Notes under the pieces: model-generated
Told to the model about the DNA's origin: nothing
Database searches by the model: none
What the model saw: the letters and a program-made list of their open reading frames with translations, nothing else
In this document: piece after piece, positions 1-6,605 of the stretch
Layout: each line of letters starts with the position of its first letter
Position numbering within the stretch: position 1 is the stretch's first letter
Translations under genes and position numbers: made by a program
NCBI GenBank assembly: GCA_947176635.1
Contig: CAMWRJ010000026.1
Span: forward strand, 1 to 6,605
Source of the DNA: an uncultured Mycoplasmataceae bacterium
GTDB taxonomy: Bacteria; Bacillota_I; Bacilli_A; Mycoplasmatales; Mycoplasmoidaceae
Direction of reading: 5' to 3'
DNA: 6,605 nucleotides

Positions 1-55
1 CGGCATACGAGATTCGCCTTAGTCTCGTGGGCTCGGAGCTGTGTATAAGACACAG
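1..55 (+). other. Illumina Nextera i7 adapter contamination (not genomic)
   Basis: The first 55 bases are library adapter. Bases 1-13 (CGGCATACGAGAT) are the end of the P7 sequence. Bases 14-21 (TCGCCTTA) sit in the index slot and match the Nextera N701 index as I remember it. Bases 22-36 (GTCTCGTGGGCTCGG) are the Nextera read-2 side adapter. Bases 37-55 are the 19-bp transposase mosaic end, with C for A at 39 and C for G at 51. The stretch is GC-rich, unlike everything after it. The orientation fits reads that ran through a short insert into the i7 adapter and were then assembled onto the contig end. A GTG at 41 opens an apparent reading frame into asnS, but its first five codons are adapter. 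Confidence 0.97.
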
Positions 56-1327
56 AATAGAAATAGTGCAAAAATTGGATTTTTATCATTAAATGACGGA
101 ACAAGTTTTGATTCTATTCAAGTTGTTTATTCAAATGAATTAAATAATTTTAAAGAATTAAGTTTAATTAGAATTCACACTGCAATTAAAGTTGTTGGGA
201 CTTTAGTATTAACACCAAATGCAAAACAACCATTTGAAATTAAAGCTCAAGCAATCGATGTTTTAAAAGAAACAAGTTTGGATTACCCATTACAAAAAAA
301 AGAACATTCAGTTGAATTTTTAAGAGAAATTGCTCATTTAAGACCAAGAACTACTACATTTTCTTCAGTGATGAGAGTAAGAAGTGAGTTAGCTAATGCA
401 ATTCATAAATTTTTTCATAACAAAAATTTCGTTTGAGTTTCTTCTCCAATAATTACATCAAATGATGGTGAAGGAGCTGGTGAATGTTTTAATGTTACAA
501 CTAATGATAAAGAACCATTTTTTGGTAGAACAGCATGTTTATCAGTAACTGGTCAATTACAAGCTGAAGCTTACGCACAAGCATTTAAAAAAGTTTATAC
601 ATTTGGTCCAACATTTAGAGCTGAAAAATCACATACTTCAAGACATGGTGCTGAATTCTGAATGATGGAACCAGAAGTTGCTTTTTGTGATTTAAATGGT
701 ATTATCGATTTAATACAAGAAATGATTGTTTTTTTAGCAAAAGATTATAAAGAAAATTGTGAAGAAGAAATTAATTTTTTTAATAAATTAACACCAGAAT
801 TAAACGATAGATTAAATAGTATTTTAAAAAATCAATTTGCAAAAATTAGTTATACAGAAGTTATTGAAGTACTACAAAAAGCACTTAAAAAAGGTGTAGT
901 TTTTGAAGATAATAATATTTTTTGAGGAATGGATTTAGCAAGTGAACATGAAAAATATATTTGCGAAGTTCATTTTAATAAACCAACTTTTGTTTATAAC
1001 TATCCAAAAGAAATCAAAGCATTTTATATGAAACAAAATTCAGATAATAAAACAGTTGCAGCGGTTGATTTATTAGTTCCTGGAATTGGTGAATTAATTG
1101 GAGGTTCACAAAGGGAAGATTCATATGAAAAATTATTAAATCGTTGTAATGAGTTAAAAATGGATATTACTCCATTATCATGATATATTGATTTAAGAAA
1201 ATATGGCTATTATATGTCTAGTGGTTTTGGGCTTGGATTTGAAAGACTAATTATGTATTTTACTGGTATTAACAATATTAGAGATGTTATACCGTTCCCT
1301 AGAAATCATGGACAAATTAAATTCTAA
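56..1327 (+). CDS. asnS: Asparaginyl-tRNA synthetase, 5'-truncated
   Basis: Class II aminoacyl-tRNA synthetase that attaches asparagine to tRNA(Asn) in the cytoplasm, using ATP. 423 codons remain. The first visible residues ([16 protein letters not shown]) belong to the N-terminal OB-fold anticodon-binding domain and line up near residue 25-30 of the E. coli enzyme, so roughly 20-30 residues and the start are lost at the contig end. The catalytic domain follows: HLRPRT, a motif-1 region ending in DGEGAGE, motif 2 ([15 protein letters not shown], then EFWMMEPE), the asparagine-specific [12 protein letters not shown], and motif 3 (GFGLGFERL) close to the end. In-frame TGA codons at 434, 659, 923 and 1181 are tryptophans at conserved positions. 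The last 20 bases overlap pgsA, suggesting coupled translation. Confidence 0.97.
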
Positions 1328-1937
1328 AATAAAAAAAGTACCAAATATTTTAACTATTTTAAGAATAATTTTAGCACCTGCTGTTATTGTTTTAATTTTA
1401 GTTGAATTTGGTCCTTTAATTTATCAAATTAATTTTTCAAATATACAAATCAAATTAAATTTAAATATATTTTTAGCAGCTTTATTATTTTTAATTTCAT
1501 CATTTACAGATTTTTTAGATGGTTATATTGCTAGAAAATATAATTGCGTTTCTGATTTTGGAAAATTTTGAGATCCAATTGCTGATAAAATTTTAGTAAA
1601 TTCAACACTGTTTTGTTTAGCATTTAAAGATTATATCCCTTTTTGAATCCCAATAATTATTTTAATTAGAGACATTATTATTGATGGAATTAGAATTAAT
1701 GCTATAAAAAAACAAATTGTTATACCAGCTAATATTTGAGGAAAACTAAAAACAATTTTTCAAATGACTGCTATTATCGTTGTTTTCTTTTTTGGAATTC
1801 AAAATCAAAATGAAAATCATTGATGATATTGATCAATTCAAAATATATTTAACTACATAGCTTTATTATTATCTATTATTTCACTTATTAGTTATTGATT
1901 TGAATATTCAAATAAGGTTAAATTAATTAAAAATTAA
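1308..1937 (+). CDS. pgsA: CDP-diacylglycerol--glycerol-3-phosphate 3-phosphatidyltransferase
   Basis: Membrane enzyme that makes phosphatidylglycerophosphate from CDP-diacylglycerol and glycerol-3-phosphate, the entry step to phosphatidylglycerol and cardiolipin. The 209-residue protein carries the full CDP-alcohol phosphotransferase signature: D68, D71-G72, A75-R76, G85, D89 and D93. The four Asp residues are the metal and catalytic ligands of the family. It opens with the typical PNILTILRI and has hydrophobic segments near residues 18-36, 53-70, 112-129, 150-164 and 181-198. TGA codes Trp throughout, three times in HWWYW (171-175). The start is a choice: ATG 1308 gives the usual short N-terminus, while ATG 1284 adds eight residues (MLYRSLEI). 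Neither has a clear Shine-Dalgarno sequence, as expected for a gene overlapping asnS. Pgs rather than another family member is inferred from PNILTILR and size. Confidence 0.93.
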
Positions 1938-2916
1938 CAAGAATTACATTCCTAAAATATCAATTAAAGATACTCAATTTGCTATTGAAGATATAAAAAA
2001 TTATTTCCAAAAATTAATTAAAAAATCTTTAAAATTAACAAGAGTTACTGCTCCTTTATTTTTAGATGCAAAATTAGAAGTTAATGATAATTTAACAGGT
2101 GTTGAACCATCTGTGAAATTTCATCCTAAGCATTTAAATAAAGAATTAGAAGTAGTACAATCATTAGCTAAATGAAAAAGAATTGCATTAAAAAAATATG
2201 AATTTAAGAAAAATGAAGGTATATATACTGACATGAATGCAATTAGAGCAAATGAAGTTACAGATTATTGTCATTCGATTTATGTCGATCAATGAGATTG
2301 AGAATTAGTTATATCAAAACATAATTATAATTTAAATTTCCTTTATAAAATTGTTGAAAAATTTTATAAATGTTTATTAAAATTAGAGAAAAAAATTAAT
2401 AGCACATATTTAGATTTAACTAAAAAATTACCTAAGAAAATATATTTTATTACTTCAAAAGAATTATATGATTTATACCCTAATGTTTCTTCCAAAGAAA
2501 GAGAAAATTTAATTGCTAAAGAACACAAAGCAGTTTTTATTTCTCAAATAGGTGATTATATTGAAAATACTTCAGAAAGACATGATTTAAGAGCAAAAGA
2601 TTATGATAATTGAAGTTTAAATGGTGACTTAATTGTTTATCATGAACAATCTAATAAAGCATTAGAATTAATGTCATTAGGAATTAGAGTAGATGCTGAT
2701 TCATTAATTAAACAAGCAAATTTAAATGTTAATGAAAAAGAAAATTTACCATTATATTATCAAATGATTTTGAATAACCAATTACCATTAACAATTGGCG
2801 GTGGATTAGGCCAAAGTAGATTATGTATGTTTTTATTAGAAAAACAACATATTGGTGAAGTACAAGTTAGTGTTTGAACTGACTTAGAAACTGAAAATAA
2901 TAAATTTATTTTATAA
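1933..2916 (+). CDS. asnA: Aspartate--ammonia ligase (asparagine synthetase A), ATT start
   Basis: Makes asparagine from aspartate, ammonia and ATP; its fold is related to class II tRNA synthetases. 327 residues, against 330 in E. coli AsnA, so essentially complete. Family landmarks: SLAKWKR (77-83), YVDQWDWE (117-124), [33 protein letters not shown] (from 247) and [11 protein letters not shown] (287-297). The frame has no ATG, GTG or TTG before these conserved regions, and a stop at 1924-1926 closes it upstream. ATT 1933 is chosen because it yields M-N-K-N-Y-I, putting Tyr-Ile at the same place as in E. coli (M-K-T-A-Y-I). It shares one base with the pgsA TAA (1935-1937). TTA 1927 is an alternative, 9 bases after AAGG (1914-1917). 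A misread ATG is also possible. It lies two genes from asnS. Confidence 0.93.
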
Positions 2917-2933
2917 TATTTGTTTTTAATTTT

Positions 2934-2940
2934 AGAAAGG
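2934..2940 (+). promoter_or_regulatory. Ribosome binding site of gapN
   Basis: AGAAAGG lies six bases before the gapN ATG at 2947. It is a good Shine-Dalgarno match in the 30-base gap after asnA, the only non-overlapping junction in the operon. It supports ATG 2947 as the start. Confidence 0.8.
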
Positions 2941-2946
2941 ATTAAT

Positions 2947-4374
2947 ATGAATTATTCAGTCCTACAAAAAGGAATTTTAAATAATAATTTTTCTAATCCT
3001 ATTGAAATATATTCTCCAATAAATAATCAAATTATTGGATATTTACCAAGAATTAACGATATCGAAATTGATGAAATTATTAAAGATACAAAAAGAGCTT
3101 TTTATGATTGAAAAGACACTCCATATTTTGTAAGAAAAGAATTAATTTTAAACTTTAGAAATAGATTAAAAATGAATTCTGAATTTATAGCTAATTTAAT
3201 GTTAAAAGAAATTGCTAAAAATTATAAAGAATGTTTAGATGAAATAAATAGATCAATCGAATATATTGATCTAACAATTAATGAATATGAAAAATTTTTA
3301 GATAATCCATTAATTTATACTGAAAAAGAACACCATATTAAAAATAAAATTGGTAAATTTATTTATCAACCTATTGGTTTAGTTTTAGCTATTGGTCCTT
3401 TTAATTATCCATTAAATTTATTAATCACAAAAATAATACCTGCATTAATTACAGGAAATAGTGTAATTTATAAACCAGCTACTCAAGGTAGTTTGACTGG
3501 TGCTTATATGAGTCAATTATTTTATGAAGCAGGTTTTATTAATGGAGAAATTGCTTGTATTGTTGGCGATGGAAATTTGTTAGGTACTAAATTAATTGAA
3601 AGTAATGAAATACAAATGATTAATTTTACAGGTTCTACAAAAGTAGGTAAATTAATACAAAAATCATCATCAAATAAAAGAATTGTTTTAGAAATGGGCG
3701 GTAAAGATCCTGCAATTGTTTTACAAGATGCAGATTTAGAACTTACAGCAAATGAAATCATCAAAGGTGCATTTAGTTATAATGGTCAAAGATGTACTGC
3801 CATTAAAAGAGTTTTAGCTAATGAAGAAATTTATGAACCATTAATTAAATTATTAAACAAAAAAGTTAAAACATTAAAAGTTGGAAGTGCATTAAGTGCT
3901 GATAATAATAACATTACAGAATTAATTTCTCAAAAATCATTAGATTATAATTTATCATTAATTAATGATGCTTTAGAACATCATGCTAAAACAGATCAAA
4001 AAATACAACACAATAATAAAATTTTATATCCTGTTATTTTATATAATTTAGATATTGATTCTAAAATTAATTGAGAAGAATCATTTGGTCCTGTATTACC
4101 AATCATTAAAGTTAAAAATGTAGATGAGGCAATAAAATTGTCTAATATGTCTAATTATGGTTTACAAGCTTCTATTTTTACTCAAAATCAAGTATTAGCT
4201 GAAAAAATAGCATTAGAATTAGAATGTGGAACAGTTAACATTAATAAAGCTCCTTCTAGAGGACCAGACATTTTTCCATTTCTTGGAATAAAAGATAGTG
4301 GAATAGGAATTCAAGGAGTAAAAGAAGCCTTAATTTCTAATTTACAAATTAAAGGAATTATTACTAATGAATAA
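2947..4374 (+). CDS. gapN: NADP-dependent non-phosphorylating glyceraldehyde-3-phosphate dehydrogenase
   Basis: Aldehyde dehydrogenase superfamily enzyme that oxidises glyceraldehyde-3-phosphate directly to 3-phosphoglycerate with NADP+. It bypasses the ATP-yielding GAPDH/PGK steps and supplies NADPH. 475 residues, the same length as Streptococcus mutans GapN. Visible features: oxyanion Asn153 in PFNYP, cofactor-binding Lys176 in YKPA, FTGS (227-230), catalytic Glu249 in LEMGGKDPAIVL, catalytic Cys283 in GQRCTAIKR, and WEESFGPVLP from 376. The C-terminal RGPDIFPFLGIKDSGIGIQGV closely resembles GapN (RGTDNFPFLGAKKSGAGVQGV in S. mutans, from memory), separating it from succinate-semialdehyde or betaine aldehyde dehydrogenases. 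TGA codes Trp at 55 and 376. AGAAAGG precedes the start. The last eight bases overlap the lipoprotein gene. Confidence 0.95.
4351..4356 (+). promoter_or_regulatory. Ribosome binding site of the lipoprotein gene, inside gapN
   Basis: AAAGGA lies within the last codons of gapN, ten bases before ATG 4367. It fixes the lipoprotein start despite the eight-base overlap with gapN. Confidence 0.65.
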
Positions 4375-5200
4375 ATCAAAGAAAATATTAATTTCATCAA
4401 TAGCAATTTTACCAATAATAATTGGTAGTTCAATTGCAATCACAAGTTGTAGTACAGTATATCAAATGCCACCATTAAAACCAATTAATTTAAATAATGA
4501 AATTTTAAATAAAATTAATACTAAATTAAATACAACTAATACTCAATTAGAACAAATGACTAATTTTGAAGATGTTTTTAAAATTCAAAATGAATTATTA
4601 GAGCACTTTAAATCTAATGAATTCGATTTTGGATCAAAATTAGAAAATTGTAAAATTAGAATTAAACCAGAATTTAAAAATAATAAATTTGAATATTATT
4701 TTAGTTTAGAATTAATCTTTAAAATTGGTACTAAACTTGAATTAGCAACAAATGATAATTTCAACATTAAAAATAATATTTTATTTTCAAACTTTAAATT
4801 GTTAAATAATACTCAATTAAACAATCAAAATAATTCATTAACATTATGATTTAATAATGCTCAATCAATTTATACTAGTTCATATTTTAATTTAATATTA
4901 AAACAAAATTCATTTGATATTCAATACAATCAAGAAACTAATAATATTCTTGAAACATTAGCAATTAATTGTTCAATATTAACAATTAATCAAATTAATA
5001 TTTATATTGAAAATGTTGTTAATGTTACAACAGGTAATAACTGATTAAGTATTGAAGGTTCTAATGATCAAACACACCAATTACAAATAAATATTAAATA
5101 TATTAAAAATAATAATTCTAATTTATCAGCTAATGAAACAAAGACATTAAATAAATTAACAATTAAAGTTCAAACAGAGCAAATAATACAAAATAACTAA
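4367..5200 (+). CDS. Putative membrane-anchored lipoprotein, function unknown
   Basis: 277 residues. The N-terminus is a standard lipoprotein signal: basic start (MNKSKK), hydrophobic segment (about 7-25), then the lipobox I-T-S-C with Cys28 as the predicted lipid-attached residue. The protein would be cleaved there and held on the outside of the single membrane. The mature part is hydrophilic, very rich in Asn, Leu, Ile and Lys, with no other Cys-rich or catalytic motif I recognise. Alternating polar/hydrophobic runs near the end (for example TLAINCSILTINQINIYIENVVNVTT) suggest beta-sheet. TGA codes Trp at 4847-4849 and 5042-5044, so code-11 tools would cut it at 160 residues. It is the last gene of the operon, followed by a terminator. 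A link to gapN function is not shown; mollicute lipoproteins often sit after metabolic genes. Confidence 0.88.
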
Positions 5201-5203
5201 TAT

Positions 5204-5234
5204 ATGGAAGATTATTTTATAATTTTCCATTTTT
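5204..5234 (+). terminator. Rho-independent terminator of the asnS-to-lipoprotein operon
   Basis: The arms are 5204-5214 (ATGGAAGATTA) and 5220-5230 (TAATTTTCCAT): an 11-bp stem with one G-U pair and a five-base loop (TTTTA), followed directly by a T-run. It begins three bases after the lipoprotein stop. It is the best hairpin in the window. Confidence 0.85.
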
Positions 5235-5257
5235 ATTAAACATAAAATTTAATGTAT

Positions 5258-5284
5258 AAAAATTAGGTAATTCTTCTAATTTTT
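5258..5284 (+). terminator. Second hairpin, possible backup terminator or leader structure
   Basis: AAAAATTAG (5258-5266) pairs with CTAATTTTT (5276-5284) around a nine-base loop. The stem can extend outward (GTAT against ACAC) with a bulge. The T-run is in the 3' arm. It could be a second terminator or, if transcription of the HNH gene starts upstream, part of its leader. In DNA this AT-rich such a stem can arise by chance. Confidence 0.4.
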
Positions 5285-5330
5285 TACACACTTATAGAAT
5301 TTTTTAGAAATAATGATGAGGAAAATAATA

Positions 5331-5615
5331 ATGTCAAAAATTAAATATAGTGCTAAAATCGAAAAAATATGAGACAATGCTAGATATTGTGATTGTGATG
5401 CTGAAGATTGTAATGCTTATAACCATAGATTATGTGGTATTTGTGGTTATAAAATATTATATGGCAACCATGAAAGTGAAATCAGTCAAAGAAATAGTAG
5501 ATATGCTTGAAATATAGATCATATAATTCCTAAATCAAGAGGCGGAACAGATAGAATAAGTAATTTACAAGCAGTGCATATTAGATGTAATCGTTATAAA
5601 AAAAATTTAAATTAA
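5331..5615 (+). CDS. Small cysteine-rich HNH endonuclease-like protein
   Basis: 94 residues. The C-terminal half is an HNH (His-Me finger) nuclease module: CGIC (C35, C38), then IDHIIPKSRGGTDRISNLQAVHIRCNRYK with D63-H64, N78 and H83. C86 with H83 forms HIRC where relatives usually have CxxC, so the structural zinc may be bound by Cys3-His. An unusual N-terminal cluster (C20, C22, C27) could bind a second metal. Trp codons 14 and 60 are TGA. GAGGAAA (5318-5324) with AGGA eight bases upstream favours ATG 5331, though in-frame ATGs at 5313 and 5316 could add six or five residues. A weak -10 (TATAGA, 5293-5298) lies upstream. Such small HNH proteins occur in phages, restriction and other defence loci; target and partner are unknown. 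It lies after the operon terminator, so it is probably transcribed separately. Confidence 0.85.
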
Positions 5616-5637
5616 ATATAATATATTAAAGATGTCC

Positions 5638-5670
5638 ATGTTTTTGTAATAATTTTAAACAAAAAAACAT
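5638..5670 (+). terminator. Imperfect hairpin after the HNH gene
   Basis: ATGTTTTTGT (5638-5647) pairs with ACAAAAAAACAT (5659-5670) with a two-base bulge and an 11-base loop, followed by TTCTTTC. It may be the HNH gene terminator, 22 bases after the stop, or the first stem of a small RNA. The stem is mostly A-T and the T-run is interrupted. Confidence 0.35.
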
Positions 5671-5769
5671 TTCTTTCAAACTAAAGATAATTAAAAAAAC
5701 AATTATATAATTCTAAAAATATAAAAAAATTATAAGAAAAAATTAAGAATGTAATTTTTTTGTAATCAA

Positions 5770-5775
5770 TATAAT
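5770..5775 (+). promoter_or_regulatory. Probable -10 box of the abi gene
   Basis: A perfect TATAAT lies 40 bases before the abi start, which would give a leader of about 35 bases. The hexamer 17 bases upstream (GAATGT) is a poor -35, which is common in mollicutes. An alternative -10 is TATAAG (5781-5786), 15 bases after TTGTAA (5760-5765). Confidence 0.5.
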
Positions 5776-5803
5776 ATTCATATAAGAATAACATTATTAG
5801 AAT

Positions 5804-5807
5804 AGGA
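5804..5807 (+). promoter_or_regulatory. Ribosome binding site of the abi gene
   Basis: AGGA (within AATAGGAAAT) sits eight bases before ATG 5816. It fixes a start 43 codons upstream of where a code-11 reading would begin, since codon 35 is TGA (Trp). Confidence 0.75.
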
Positions 5808-5815
5808 AATTAGTT

Positions 5816-6605
5816 ATGAAAGCAAATGAAAAAGAAAAAGAACATTTAACAATAGAACAGCAAATAGAATTATTAAAATGTAGAAACTTGAAAATAAATA
5901 ATGTGTCAAAAACAAAATGATATTTAGAAAGATATAATTATCAATTGATTATTAATGGATATAATGATCCTTTTATTAAATCTTTTGATAGAAGAAAAAA
6001 TTTATATGATTATGATTCTTCATTTGAATCAATAATTGAATTATTTGATTATGATAGAATGATTTCAGATATTATTTTAAGCGAAATTCAAAATATTGAA
6101 AGAACATTATCACACAAAATAGCATATATAATTTCTGAAGAAATGTTCACATATAAACAAAAAAATGGAAAAATATTTAAAATAGATGATAAATTATTTA
6201 AAATTTTGTTTAAAGAAAAAATACCATTTAATGAATTTAAAAGTGAAATTACAAAATATGTAAATAAAATTAATGATAATTTATTTATAAAATATCATTC
6301 TAATATTGAAGATATTCCTATTTGAACATTAAGTTTATCTTGAACTTTTGGAAATTTAATATTCATATTTAGAAATTTAAATAAAAATTTACAAAAAAAG
6401 ATAATAAATAGTTATGGAAATTTATCTTGAAATATTGATCAATTTACAAAAATAATGATCGTTTTAAATAGAATAAGAAATAGAACAGCACATAATAATG
6501 TTTTGTATAATGTATCAATAAAATTAAATAACAAAATGAAATCTTTTTTTGAAATTAATGAAGATTTAAGAATTAATTTTTCTTCAAATTCATTAAGATT
6601 ATTTG
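5816..6605 (+). CDS. Abi_2 family (AbiD/AbiF-like) abortive infection HEPN protein, 3'-truncated
   Basis: 263 codons are visible and the contig ends inside the gene; relatives are usually about 300 residues or somewhat longer. Family landmarks in order: LTIEQQIELLKCRNL (11-25), NYQLIINGY (41-49), the helical FESIIELFDYDRMISDIIL, then EIQNIERTLSHKIAYIIS (70-107), PIWTLSLSWTFGNL (168-181) and RNRTAH (221-226). The last is the R-x4-H HEPN motif (R221, N222, H226), the catalytic centre of metal-independent RNases. Known AbiD/AbiF proteins from lactococci stop phage growth by blocking the infected cell; RNA cleavage by this protein is inferred from the motif. TGA codes Trp at 35, 170, 176 and 205. 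It has its own -10 and AGGA site. Whether it pairs with the HNH gene 200 bases upstream is unknown. No specific symbol is assigned, as AbiD and AbiF cannot be told apart here. Confidence 0.9.

Larger units (their letters stand above)
5616..5815 (+). other. AT-rich spacer between the HNH and Abi genes; candidate small RNA region
   Basis: 200 bases without a reading frame of note. In order: TATAAT at 5617-5622, a patch richer in G and C (GATGTCCATG, 5631-5640), the hairpin at 5638-5670, an A-rich stretch, and a 12-bp hairpin with one G-U pair (5723-5734 with 5750-5761) whose 3' arm ends in seven Ts. The second TATAAT at 5770-5775 probably serves the abi gene. The order promoter box, structure, T-rich hairpin would fit an RNA of about 130 bases from near 5630 to 5761. 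This is inference; AT-rich DNA produces such signals by chance. Confidence 0.35.

Noticed and set aside
41..55. GTG at 41 as the start of asnS
   Set aside because: The GTG and the next codons are in the Nextera mosaic end, so the real start is missing.
37..55. Mosaic-end-like sequence as a trace of a natural Tn5/IS50 element
   Set aside because: It is joined to P7, index and Nextera adapter sequence, so it comes from library preparation.
434..1183. In-frame TGA codons in asnS as nonsense mutations or pseudogene evidence
   Set aside because: They fall at conserved Trp positions (for example EFWMMEPE) and the same pattern holds in all genes, so this is genetic code 4.
1284..1307. ATG 1284 as the pgsA start
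   Set aside because: It adds eight residues not expected in the family and deepens the overlap with asnS; it cannot be fully excluded as neither start has a clear Shine-Dalgarno sequence.
2671..2877. Separate 68-residue protein starting at ATG 2671
   Set aside because: It is the C-terminal part of AsnA, cut off only by reading TGA as stop.
3522..3764. 80-codon reading frame on the minus strand
   Set aside because: It lies wholly inside gapN, antisense to its catalytic core, and has no ribosome binding site or family resemblance.
5616..5815. CRISPR array or Cas13-type locus upstream of the HEPN gene
   Set aside because: There are no regular repeats and spacers, only one 10-base repeat pair, and the HEPN protein has one R-x4-H in a small Abi_2 protein.

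Overview
This window comes from a wall-less bacterium of the class Mollicutes (Mycoplasma, Mesoplasma, Spiroplasma and relatives). The DNA is very AT-rich. Every gene reads through in-frame TGA codons that fall exactly where the protein family has tryptophan, and I saw no in-frame TGG. That is genetic code 4. The species cannot be fixed from the sequence alone. Position 1 is a contig end, not biology: bases 1-55 match Illumina Nextera i7 (P7-side) adapter sequence, including an 8-base index, with two mismatches in the transposase end. Real genomic DNA starts at about base 56. The right edge cuts through a gene.

Bases 56-5234 look like one densely packed plus-strand transcription unit of housekeeping genes: asnS (asparaginyl-tRNA synthetase, start missing), pgsA (phosphatidylglycerophosphate synthase), asnA (ammonia-dependent asparagine synthetase), gapN (non-phosphorylating NADP-dependent glyceraldehyde-3-phosphate dehydrogenase) and a 277-residue lipoprotein of unknown function. 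Three of the four junctions overlap and the fourth has a 30-base gap. asnA makes asparagine and asnS loads it onto tRNA(Asn), so two steps of asparagine use share a transcript. pgsA serves acidic phospholipid synthesis, and gapN makes NADPH from glycolysis. asnA has no ATG, GTG or TTG start and seems to begin at an ATT that overlaps the pgsA stop codon. A strong hairpin with a T-run (5204-5234) ends the unit, and a second hairpin follows at once.

Bases 5330-6605 look like an accessory or defence segment. First is a 94-residue cysteine-rich HNH nuclease-like protein with its own ribosome binding site. Next is a 200-base AT-rich spacer with two TATAAT boxes and two hairpins. Last is a 3'-truncated Abi_2 (AbiD/AbiF-like) abortive infection protein with a HEPN RNase motif (R-x4-H). 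The spacer is the most interesting unexplained part. Some AbiF-type HEPN proteins are reported to be toxins held in check by a small neighbouring RNA, and this spacer has the layout such an RNA gene would need, though the evidence here is only suggestive.
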